Shown: piece by piece, positions 12,401 to 24,400 of the stretch | Layout of the letters: the number at the start of each line of letters is the position of its first letter | Position numbering within the stretch: the stretch's first letter is position 1 | Origin: Vitellaria paradoxa | Taxonomy: Eukaryota; Streptophyta; Magnoliopsida; Ericales; Sapotaceae | DNA: 64,000 bases | Direction of reading: 5' to 3' | Assembly (NCBI GenBank): GCA_019916065.1 | Contig: CM034241.1 | Coordinates: forward strand, 22,955,541 to 23,019,540 | Position numbers and translations under genes: made by a program | Notes under the pieces: model-generated | Databases searched by the model: none | The model's input: only the letters and a program-made list of their open reading frames with translations | Told to the model about the DNA's origin: nothing

Positions 12401-15400
12401 CGGTTGCGATTTGATGTGTATAACCGGTAGTGGCTTTTTGAGTTATAGGGAATTATGTGTGAGTTAATTTAGGAGTTTTCTTTGTTTTAGAAGTTATGTG
12501 CATTTGGTGACATTTATTGTTTTTAACCATTAGTATTCTATGGTTGTTTTTTGTAAGCCTATATAAAGGCATGCTTAGTTAAATGATATATATCACTTCC
12601 TCCATATTTGTCCTTTACGTTTTTCTAACAAACGGTTCACTAGGCCGTTTCCTCAAAGTGACGCACCACATCGGCAACCAGGTGTGGTGGAAGTAGGAAA
12701 GGATTCTAACACCTTAATGAACGAGTGTGAGTAAAGAAGCTAGTCCAGGAGAGTAGGCTGCAGATAGCAACTTGGAATATAGACTCATTAACTAAAACTA
12801 AAGGTATTACTAGATAATTTGGCAAAGAGAAGAGTTAATATACGGCTTGTAAGAAGAGATTAAGTGGACAAGAGAAAAATCTAAGGAAACTGAAGTAGTA
12901 GTTTTGAACTTTCGTATTCGAAAAAAGATAAGAATAGAAATGGATAGGATCGATGAGGAGCTTAGAGATGAAGTTTAAGTGTTAAGGCTGCGTTTGTTTA
13001 CCGGATAAGAAGGGGGGGATTGGATGCCTCATCCGTGGACCCCACAAATGTTATGTTTGTTTTGTTATTTGATTGAGGGACTGTAAACGTGGGATGAGAT
13101 GAGTGATCCGGCGATTTGCCGGATGAGTTATCCGAGGGGGGTGGTGGTATTATTAATACTCCACCTCCGGATTTGTTTCCCTTCAAAATTTAAAAGTCAA
13201 AAATTATTTCTTATCACATCACATATCAAATCATATTTTTTATCCCACTTTATATCTCACCAACTAAACACCAAAAAAATAATCCTACATAAAAAATTAA
13301 TCCCATTTTTTTATCCAATCCCATATGTGGGTCCCACGGTATTACTTATCCCTCATCATCCAATCCCTCAAACAAACACAGCCTAAGAGAATAAGGATAG
13401 AACAATGTTTACAAAACTTGTATCAGGTGAATAGACAATGTTATTAGACGCCCCCACCCCCGTAGGTAGTACTAGATGAAGAAAAAAAACAACATCAAAG
13501 CAAACAAGACTATTTGAGTGTGCCAAAGTAGTAGTAGAGTTGGAAGAGCGAGAGATACGAAGAGTCTGCAGAATAATCTTTAACTCAATAGGGGTGAATA
13601 AGGCCTAGAGAAGTTGTACTAGATGTAGCAAGATAACTCAAACTAGAAGTGCTCTGTACAGAAGAAGAGGCAGTGCCAAGGGGCTCAGTATGATTAGTGT
13701 CCCCACAATGATCATATTCCTTAGTATGGTATCCAGAGCCACCACCACCACCACCACCACGAGAGCCATGAGACCAACCACGAGAACCACGGCCTCCAAA
13801 ACCACTAACAAGGGCAGTAGAATTAGATTCACTAGGCAAATAAGTTGTTTGAGAGTGGTGGCCTAAAGAGGAACGCTCAAGACGAGAGTAAGCATTGGCC
13901 ATTGTAGGTATAGTCTCACCTGCTATAAGCTAATCCTGATAATTACGAAGATTATCATTGAGGCCAGCAAGGAGTATAACTATCATAAGTTCATTCCACT
14001 ATCGTATTATCTTAGCCTTATTTTCTGGAAAAGGAAGAAAATGTAGAAAACAATCACCTCGAGCTTTAAGAGTGCTATAATACTCAGATAACGATTGAGT
14101 ACCCAATTGAAAGGAGAAAAGTTGCACATACACCTAAAAAATCTCCAAAATATTACTCCTTTGAGAAGAGGAGTCAGCTAATAGCTTAAAAAGAACCATA
14201 TAAATTAGTGGTACGAAAAACCAAGTAACAGACTGATCTGGTGGAGGATCTGTGGCATATTTTTTAGTTGAACAATATCAGAGAAAATTAGAAGTATGAG
14301 TTATATTTCTCATCTCCCTCATATTGTATTTATATTGATGAGTTACAATTAAATTAGGAAATAAGTCTCCTATTAGAATACATATCAATTTAGGAAATAT
14401 AATTACAGCTCATGAATCAAATCCTAGCTATCATAGAATATCCCAAGGATTCTAACACTCCCCCTCAAACTGAATCAAAGAGATCAAACATACCCAGTTT
14501 GCTGGATAATTTTTGAAACAAAGGTCGAGCGAATGGTTTTGCGAGAATGTCCTCCAATTGAGAATCAGAGCATACAAACGGAGTAGCAATATCACACTTA
14601 AGAGATCTTGAATAAAGTGATAATCAACTTCAATGTGCTTAGTTCGTCCATGGAATACATGATTATTAGCAATGGATATTGCAGCTTGATTGTCACAGAA
14701 CATAGACATCGGGGTTGGAACTGAAAGATCAAAATCCTGAAAAAGAGAACAAACCCAAAGTATCTCAGAAGCAGTATGAGCCATAGCACGATACTTTGCC
14801 TCTGCACTAGACAGAACTACAACGTGCTGTTTCTTACTCCGCCAAGTAACAAGATTGCCACCAACAAAGGTACAATATCCAGAAGTAGACCTCCGATCTG
14901 AATGATTGCTAGTCCAGTCCGCATCACTATATCCAATTATGCCTATTGTTGTGAAAGGTCGATAGAGTAAACCTTGACCTAATGAATTCTTCAAATATCT
15001 CAAGATTCGACACATAGCATCAAAGTGAGGCTGACAAGGAGCATGCATAAACTAACTAACTACTCCAATAGCATATGTAATATTAGGCCGTGTCACAGTG
15101 AGATAAATCAGCTTGCCCACAAGTTGATAATATCTGCTAACATCAGAGAATGATTCACCACTCCCAGAGTCTAAATGAACAGAAGTATCCATGGGAGTAT
15201 CAGGAAGACAAGATCCCAAAAGACCAATCTCAGAGAGTAAATCCAATACATATTTCCTTTGAGATAATGAGATACCTTGTGAAGAATAAGCGATCTTAAT
15301 TCCTAGGAAATAGCGTAACGTGCCAAGACCTTTTGTCTTAAACTGCTTCCCCCAATAACTTTTTAGAGTAGAAATACCCTCAGTGTCATCACCTGAAATA

Positions 15401-18400
15401 ATGATATCATCCACGTATACAACCAAAATAATAATACCAGAAGATTTCTGACACACAAATACTGAGTGATCAGATGTGGATCGCCTGAAACCATAGCTAA
15501 GAAGAGCAGAGCTAAATCAATCAAACCATGCCCGTGGAGATTGCTTGAGTCCATATAGGGCCTTGTGTAAGCGACAAACCAAATGTCTACTTCCTATTGT
15601 GACATACCCAGGGGGCTGATCCATATAGACTTCCTCTTGAAGTTCACCACGTAAAAAAGCATTTTTAACATCCAACTGAAATAAAGGCCACGACTTACTC
15701 ACTGCACTTGCTAGTAAAATGCGAACTGAATTAAGAGGAGCCACTAGTGAAAAGGTTCCTAGATAATCAACACCTTAGGTTTGAGTGTATCCTTTAGCAA
15801 CCAATCGAGCCTTAAATCTCTCAACAGATCTATCTGGTAAATATTTCACTGTGTACACCCATCGGCATCCTACTGTCTTCTTCCCAAGTGGAAGAGTGGT
15901 AAGCTCCTATGTATGATTATATTGTAATGCCTGTATCTCCTCATCCATCGCTCTCTTCCAGTCAGGTGATAACAATGCCTGCTTATAAGACATGGGAGGA
16001 GAAACAGAAGACAAGGCACAAACAAAGGAATCGAAACGAGGTGATATATGATGATATGAGACAAACTTAGTAATAGGATGTTGCGTATAAATATGTTTAT
16101 CTCTCCTAAGAGCAGTGGGAAGATCATCAATTTCAAGAGACTCATTCTCAATAGGTGTCTCAAAAGGCTTAGGGTCCACAGGACTTGGAGTAGGCTCGGG
16201 GTCTATGGATTAGAAGTAATTGATCCAGGACGAGTACGGCACTGATATACCTGTAGGGGTGGAGGCATGCTAGAACCAACAGATGGTGACACATTTGAAG
16301 AAATAGGTGACAAGTCAGTAAAGGGAACTTGTGTAGTGTGAGATGACTCCCCCTCTCGAGAGGGGAGAGAAGACTCTCCCTCGCGAGAAAAGTAGGAGGT
16401 AGATTCAAAGAAGGTAACATCAGTACTAACAAAATATTTACGAGAGGGAGGATGATAACACCGATAACCTTTCTGAGTTCGAGAATAACCAATAACGACA
16501 CAACGACAAACACGAGGAGAAAGTTTGTCTAAACCAGGATCCAAATTATGAACAAAAGCAACACAACCAAATGTACAAAATAGAAGAGAAAAAGGATTAA
16601 CAGAAGGACACAAAAGAGAAAAAGAAGAATGATTACTAAGACGAGGTAAAGAAACCCGATTAATAAGATAGCATGCAATCAAGACAGCATCCCCCTAATA
16701 TTATTTTGGAATATTCATTTGAAAACGAAGAGTACGGGCAATATCCAATAAATGTTGATGTTTGCGTTCAGTAACACCATTCTGTTGGGAGGTATGGACA
16801 CAAGAAGTTTGACGAAAAATACCTCATTCAATACAAATTTGGGTTATGATAGACTGGGTATATTCAAGAGCATTGTCAGAACGGAGGATTTTGATTTTTT
16901 TTTTTATCAAATTAAGTTAAAATCTCATTATAGAATTTTAAAATAATAGCAGGCAGTTTAGAACGATTTTTCATTAAAAACAACCAAGTCATACAAGAAT
17001 AGTCATCAACAAAAATAACAAAATACCAAAATCCATTTATAGAAATAACTCTTGAAGGACCCCAAATGTCCGTATGGACTACATCAAATGGTTGAGACGC
17101 ACGACTATTTTTATGACTCGAAAACGAACTACGGTGATGCTTGCCAAGTTGACAAGCCTCACACTCAAGACTCGAAATAGACTCTAAACTAGGAACAACA
17201 AGTTTAAGACGAGCTAAGAATAGATGACTCAAACGACAATGCCATTAGAGTAGAGACATGAATGCACCAAAGGCTAAATGAGAAGACTGAAAACTGGCAG
17301 TATCAAGATAGTAAAGACCAAATTACCAAAAAAAAAAAAAAAAAAAAAAAGATAGTAAAGACCAGCGCGTTCACATCCCGATCCAATCGTCTTCTATGCC
17401 CTGAGATCTTGAAAGACACAAGAAGAAGGAGAAAAGGTTATAGAACAGTTCAAGAACTTAATTAATTGACTAACAGATAACAAATTAAATGGAAAATTAG
17501 GTACAAAAAAACTAGAGGGTAGAGATAAGGAAGAAGAAGGATTAAGGTATCATTTACCATCCACAGGCCAGGAGGACCCATCAGCTAAGGTAATATTGTG
17601 AGTAGTAAGAACTAAGTTAGAAAATAGCGAAGAGTTACCAGAGATATATGCACTGACACCAGAGTCAATAAACCATTGAGAGGAAGATTGAAAAGCAAAG
17701 CAAGCAATACTACCTGACTGTGCTAAAGTAGTAGTACAAGAGCAAGAAATGCAAAGAGCTTTGTACAACCGCATCGAACTCAGCAGTAGTAAAGGGACTT
17801 GGAGAAGCAGTACTAGATAGAGTTGGATAACTCAAACCAGAAGTGCTCTATGCAGAGGAATTAGTACCAATGGGTGTAGTAGTGACATGATTAGCTTGCT
17901 CATGACGATTATACTTTTTCCAGCAGTATGGTTCAGCGTGATTAGTGCCTCTACAGTGATTACATTTCTTGTTGCCTCGTCCAGAACCACAGCCATCTCC
18001 ACGGGAACCACCACAAGAACCACGAAAACCTCGACCACCAGAACCACTAATGAAAGCAGCAGAATCAGACCCACCAAAGGAGACTGGTTGAGAATGATGG
18101 CCCAAAGAAGAACGCTGAAGGCAGGAATAAGCATTAGCCATAGAAGGAATAGTCTCTCCTGCCAAAAGATGATCCCTGAAACTGCTAAGATTATTATTGA
18201 CGCTAGCAAGAAGCAGAACTGTTATAAGTTCATCCCATTGTCAAATCATCTCAGCCTTGGTTTCTCGAAAGGGATGAAATTGTAGAAAACGATCTCCTAA
18301 AGCTTTGAGATTACTGTAAAATTCAAACAATGGTTTGAGTTCCTTGGCGAAAAGTGAAAAGTTTTTCATATAACTCAAAGACCTCTAAAACATTACGCTT

Positions 18401-21400
18401 TTGAGAAAAAGAATTTGCCAATAAATCCCATATGGCTTTAGAAGAGCTACACAAAGCAACTGTGCAAAAAACCAAAGGCTCCAGACTATGCCAAATCCAA
18501 CTCATAACAACTACATCCGAAGCCCTCCAGTGTGAATACGAAGGAGCCTTGGAATCTGGAGGAGGATCTGTAATATGATGTTCCAATTGACGACCAATCA
18601 AGAAAACCTGAACAGCATGGGACCATGTCAAATAATTTGTGTCATTCAGCTTTTCACATAAGATGGACTTCGGCAGACTATTAATTGGTATAACAAATGA
18701 AATAAAGGAAGACTCGGTACCAGTGTTTTTACTGTCATTTGGATTAAAATCCATCACGATAAAATAATGTGTCTTCCAAACAGAACAAGAACAAGCGGAC
18801 AACAACAAATCAAAGAATACAACTAAACCCTAGAGACAACGACCCAAGAATTAGTCAAAAACAGCAACTCGAGATCAACCAGAAATAAATGGGCAATTGA
18901 CAGTCGAGTCTCAAAAAAAAGGGCAGCGAGCAAAACAGAAAAAGACAACGAGCAACAATCAGCGAACGACGACCAACAATCGCGAATGACTCAACCTCAG
19001 CGAGCAACCATCGTGATCCAAGCAGTGACTAGTAACAATTGCCATACAGCGAGGAGCAAAATCAAAAGATCCAGATCTTGCGAACGTCTAAACATCCCAT
19101 TGGCAGTCGACAAACACGATCGAAGAGAGCTTCGCCTCACGCACGAAGAACAGTAGGTCGATTGAGGGTTATCGACGTCGAAGAGGAGTAGATGAGGGCA
19201 GTAGAGTGATCTGACGGAAGCGATGAAAAGCGGCTCGACCAAGGAAAGTCACCGAAAGTGGCGCCAGTAGTGAGAAAGCGACGATAGGGTTTTCTAACTT
19301 TTTTTTTGGGAGAAAATTTGCTCTGATACCAAGTTGAACAATATTAGAGAAAATTAGGAGTATGAGTTATATTTCTCATCTCCCTCATATCGTATTTATA
19401 TTGATAATTTACAATTAAATTAGGAAATAAGGCTCCTATTAGGATACGTATCAATTTAGGAAATATAATTACAGCTCATGAATCAAATCCTAGCTATCAT
19501 AGAATATCCTAAGGATTCTAACATTTTTCAACTAGTAGCGAATCACGAATCACGAATACACAAATAGCATGAGACCATGTAGCTTTTCACAAGAGATGGA
19601 CTTAGAAAGACTGTCAACTGGCACAACAGATACAATAGGAGAAGAATTGATACTATTAGTCTCAAATCTCGGTGGGACCAGTAGCCACGATACTAGATAA
19701 GAGCGGAAGACAAATCAAGTAGCGAGCAACAATGAATAACCAATAAAACCAGCAGAGGTTTTGGACCCAGGCAATGAACAAGGAGCAACTCAAACATAGA
19801 GTTTCGATCAAGCAACAACTAGTAAGAAGCACGAACAAAACATCACAAATGAGTCATGAGCAAGCAAAAAATGAATAAGAACTATCAACAAGCAATCAAA
19901 CATCAAGAGGGGGGCTACTGGAAGTAGCTTACATCAGGCAATCATTGTCGATTGTCACCAGAGAGGCGATTGATGAACACACGCCAGCACACTCGCTTAG
20001 AAGCTCCAGAGTTAGATCTGGGGTAGGAAGTTCCTCTAGCGCGTGAGAGCATGTGACTAAGCCACTGATTGTCGGCCTTCATTGATCATGGTTGACAACC
20101 TCGATGCAGATTGAATAAGCTGTAGCAAGCAAAGACTAGGGTTTCGGGGTATAATATATATATATTTTACTAGATGCTCTGATACCAAATTAGAAGAAAA
20201 GAATAATTGGTTTAGAAGAGAGGAAATTCTCTTCTCCCTCATATTGTACTTATAACTTACACTAAATTAGAAAATACAATCAATCAATCAAACTAAATGA
20301 AATCCCTCAAAATCAACACAAATCACACAACCACAATTATTCTAAAACATTCTAACAATTCTGACAATGGAAATAGTAGGCACACCTGTTACGCGTATTA
20401 TTGGCATGGACATAGCCTGAATTGGATGGAATTATTTTAGTTGGGATTGATTAAGGAACTTGATTTACTTTCTTGCTGAGATTTTATTTTCAGTATAGAT
20501 TTTTCCCTGCCTTAGCCTATATAAAGGCCATTATTACAATGGATTTCTCAATTTTGAATTGAATTGAAGAATTATTGATTACCGTACCTTCCCCCTTCTC
20601 CTCTCCTTGTTCTCTTGCCTCCCCCTCTCTTTCCCTTCTCTGTTCTACATCATGGTGATGAAAATTGATACCACCAATGTTGACTTAAAATCAATTTGGT
20701 GATGTGTTCACGAAATCTTTAGGAAAAAGGAGGTTATTGAGTTATGTGACAAGCTAGGCGCGATAGATATCTAGGCTCCAACTTGACTTGGAAGTATTGA
20801 GAATATTTTATGTGCAGAGGGGCAAATATATAATTTTTATTATTTAGTCTTCATAATAAGAGAGGAGGCTGACCTATAGGGGGTAAAGTTTTCCCTCTCA
20901 GCCACTCTATTTTTTTCTCTGATTTCCCTGCCTCTCTAACATTGACTTTGCATCAAGAAAAATATGTTTCTCACCGTAATATTGATAGCAAATTCTAATC
21001 CCATGGGAATAAATTTGGGGCTTGTTATGACTCAATATTTGTAACAAGAAAACATGCAGCTTCCCAATTTTTGCTTGAAGATAACAGCCAACATCAAAGA
21101 GCCCAAATAAATTCACAAAAACCATCATAACAGTCATAAAAAGGCATATTGGAAAATCAATAAACTTTTTTGTCTCAACTGTAAATGCAACTTCTTCACT
21201 TATTTGTAATTTCATTATAACAGACTTCGGGACTATAAGACAAACAAGAAATAAAGCTTTGAAAAATACCATAGCGGAGGTAGTACTAAAAAGGAGGAAA
21301 ACAAGTGAAAAACAGGGGAAGCTGGATCATGTGCAACAAGAAAAAAATCACATCTTACATCTTCTGTCATGTTTGGTAACACTCATCCAGCCTAAATTGC

Positions 21401-24400
21401 GTTACTAAAACTGAAATGCCTCTGGGACATGGCTTGAAAGTACTACCAGAAGAGGTTAAAGATGCTAGCTCAAGTTATATCTACGACTGATGCTCACGCA
21501 CATCTATGCTACAAACCTTACATTGTTTTCTTAGTTACTTTCACAGAACAACCAAGAAGATAAATATATTACCTGGGGTCATTGCTTCTACCATTGCTTC
21601 CATTATTTTTAAGCTCTTCTCTGCCTCTCGAATTTGTGAAGGAGTAATCTGTTACCATGAAAGTGATTGAAGAGTAGTTGAAGTTTATTTTCACTGTTAA
21701 AGGAACAACAAAAACAATAGGAAAGCCTTTTGGATCAATGCAAGTGTCCTACTTGGAAAACCAGATAAAAAAATACATATATATATGTATGGACATATGA
21801 ACAGGAACCAGATAAATACCTTTCCCATGCCTGGAATCATTCCAATAACACGGCTCATGGAACCCATTTGTGCAACGGTACGAGTTTGCTTTAGGAAGTC
21901 ATTGAAGTCAAATTTTGCACTCATTATCTTCTTCTGTAATTCTTCAGCTTCTTCTTGCCGCATCTACTCACAATTGAATTAAGATGTACATCAAATAACC
22001 ATCCTTGTAGTATATATATGAAATTGGTTGGTACTCACAACTTCTTGTGCCTTCTCCACAAATGATAGAACATCTCCCATTCCTAGGATTCGTCCTGCCA
22101 TACGATCTGGGTAGAAAAGTTCCAGGTCTTCCATACGTTCTCCCCGTCCTACAAGTTTGATTGGCTTGCCCGACACCTGTCATGGTCCAATACTCAATAA
22201 CTAAGTAACAGTAATTGTCGCAAGATAATTTAATTAAATAGTTTTCACAATTCAAAGACCCAATGAGGGATACCCATACACATTTATAATATTTATAGCC
22301 ATAACCCATGTGGGAATGGAAGAGGACAACCCATACCCATTAGGGTATTTGCTGTTTCATTGTGGTTAGACTTTTATGATGAATTATTAATGTTTGTGTT
22401 ATATTAGACTTTTATTCTCATTGTTTCGAACGTGCATAGTAACATATCTTGTATATATGGTTAAATGATCTAAAAAATTAGCAGATAAATGGGTAATGGG
22501 GTGTCTCTTACCCCATTAGGATAGTTGTTTTAAGTACACATACCTTTGCTTACAAATCAAGCTATTCGCAAGTCGCTCAAACTCAACTCAGGTTCCATTT
22601 GTGGACTTAATGAGAACTCAATTTGTAGCTAGCTTAAAATCGACCTCGAGCCTAGAGGTGCTCGACTCGAAAACTCGTGAGCAAGCCAACTCCATAAAAT
22701 AATTATATGTTCTTTTAATACTTTTGACCAAAACCACATCATTTTGGTTTAGTGAAACAATATCGTTTTGGTTTAGTCAAGTTATTTATTTTGATTTATT
22801 ATATTTTTAGATTAAAATAAAGTCATTTTGGTTAGTCATCGCAAGATAATCTCAAGCCCAAATTTTTCTTTGTCAAACCGAGCTCGAGCTTATGCAGAAA
22901 CTCAAATTCAATCTCAAGCTGAGCTCGAGCGCAAAACTAATAGTTCAAGCCAAGCTCCAATAAGCCAAAACTTGGCTACATTAGGCTTGAATCCATCTAA
23001 TAGGGCACCATACCTACAGCAGGTAGGGTTTGAGAGTACCCAGTGGGTATAGGTAAATTGCCATCCCTAGACCCAACAGTAATAACCAAAAACAACTATA
23101 TCCGTGAAACTGTTGCCTCCAATTGGAATGTCAGCCTTAAACTAAAAGCTTGCTTTCATAACTTCATGCTTTTTTTTTTTGATAACCTCGAGCCCTCATC
23201 GGTTTGTTGCTCCCCTCAACGAACTGTGTAGCCGATAGGTTAATTGGAGAGATGTACGCTGCCCTTCACGCATACCTCGCTTAAGTCAGGAATCAAACCC
23301 GTATAGTTTTTGTGAGGAGCATACCCATGAGCCACTCGAGCTAACTCCAGGGGCTTCATATTTTCATGTTGATAGGCCATACATTCAAACACTTCATGCA
23401 GATACCATTGGGATGGAATCTCAAGATCAACAAGTACTCATAGCCAAATTTATGAAAAGTAGTATTAGTCTAACATTATTAAGTGTTTTTTTCTTTATAA
23501 AACATGAATTGCAAAAACAAACTAAATCATGTTTTCAGCCTTTTCTTTTTTGTTTCTAAGAGGGAATAGATACATGTTAACAGCTTAAATCGTGCAGCGA
23601 ATTATTCCATTGCCAAAAAAGGAGCCCCAAGGCACATGTTCTTTCTTTTATGTCTAAATACACCTCATAGATGGGAGGATAGGCATGGATTACTGTAATG
23701 TTCATTTGACGGGTGTGGGAGATGCCATGTTATCACATAATAGGCCTCGCACATCATCATCTCAACACCATGGAGCAATCACACTTCCCTACAGACGCTC
23801 TTGAGGGCATGGTTTTGAAAACTAAACTAGATTGGCTTTGTTCAACCAGTTGAACCAGGAACCGGTTCAAGAAATGGTTTGGTCAACCCCCTAAAACCAT
23901 TTTATATATATAACGATAAAAACCGTTCGACCCTTTCAAACCAGTCATGAGTCAATAAAATCGACTAATTCAATGATATGATAAACAAGAATACTTTTGC
24001 TTGATAAATTAGCTTCATCTCAACATCAATTGTATGAAAACCTTTAAAACAAAGCAATGAATCTGAATAAAATTAAAACATCATCAACCTGCAAGAAAAT
24101 CTTATTTAAAAGGCACATTATATCATCCAAAATATCTTATTTAAAAAGCACATTATATCATCCAAAATCACTTTATTTATTCTCCACGTTTACCTTTCAT
24201 TGATAAGTGAGAGGCAATACAATCCTAAACTTGATATGGGTAACAAATCCATAGAAAAACGAAAAAAAATATATTCATTCTTATTATATTATTATTTTTA
24301 TGTTATGAGTTAGTATTTTTCTTAATTTGATAGAAGAATATTATATTGTTATAGATGGGTGTGTTTATTATGGGCTAAATTGGAATAAATGTCATTCTGA

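Larger units (their letters stand above)
14266..19523 (-). mobile_element. Inner Ty1-copia retrotransposon, full length but inactive
   Basis: It has two 192-bp LTRs (14266-14457 and 19332-19523), a primer site TGGTATCAGAGC complementary to initiator tRNA-Met (minus strand, about 19320-19331), a polypurine tract TTTGAGGGGGAG (minus strand, about 14458-14470) and a TTTTT target duplication (14261-14265, 19524-19528). Domain order on the minus strand is gag, zinc knuckle, protease, integrase, reverse transcriptase, RNase H, as in copia. Stops and frameshifts break every domain boundary. By eye the LTRs differ at about nine sites, mostly transitions. Confidence 0.9.
13500..20357 (-). mobile_element. 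Outer Ty1-copia remnant interrupted by a second copia
   Basis: The right part (19529-20357) has a 5' LTR at about 20188-20357 beginning TGTTAGAATG on the minus strand. It is followed by the primer site TGGTATCAGAGC (minus strand, 20176-20187) and decayed gag. The left part (about 13500-14260) continues gag. Protease to RNase H and the other LTR are missing, so the element is truncated at its left side. It was split by the copia at 14266-19523. Confidence 0.7.

Noticed and set aside
17887..18285. 132-codon plus-strand frame
   Set aside because: Antisense shadow of copia gag (Thr-rich translation of the complementary Gly/Arg tract).
20907..21272. 121-codon minus-strand frame in intron 12
   Set aside because: Hydrophobic but without family resemblance or splice partners, and lies wholly within an intron of the same strand.
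22828..23231. Plus-strand frames near 22.8-23.2 kb
   Set aside because: They fall in MITE and SINE sequence within intron 9.
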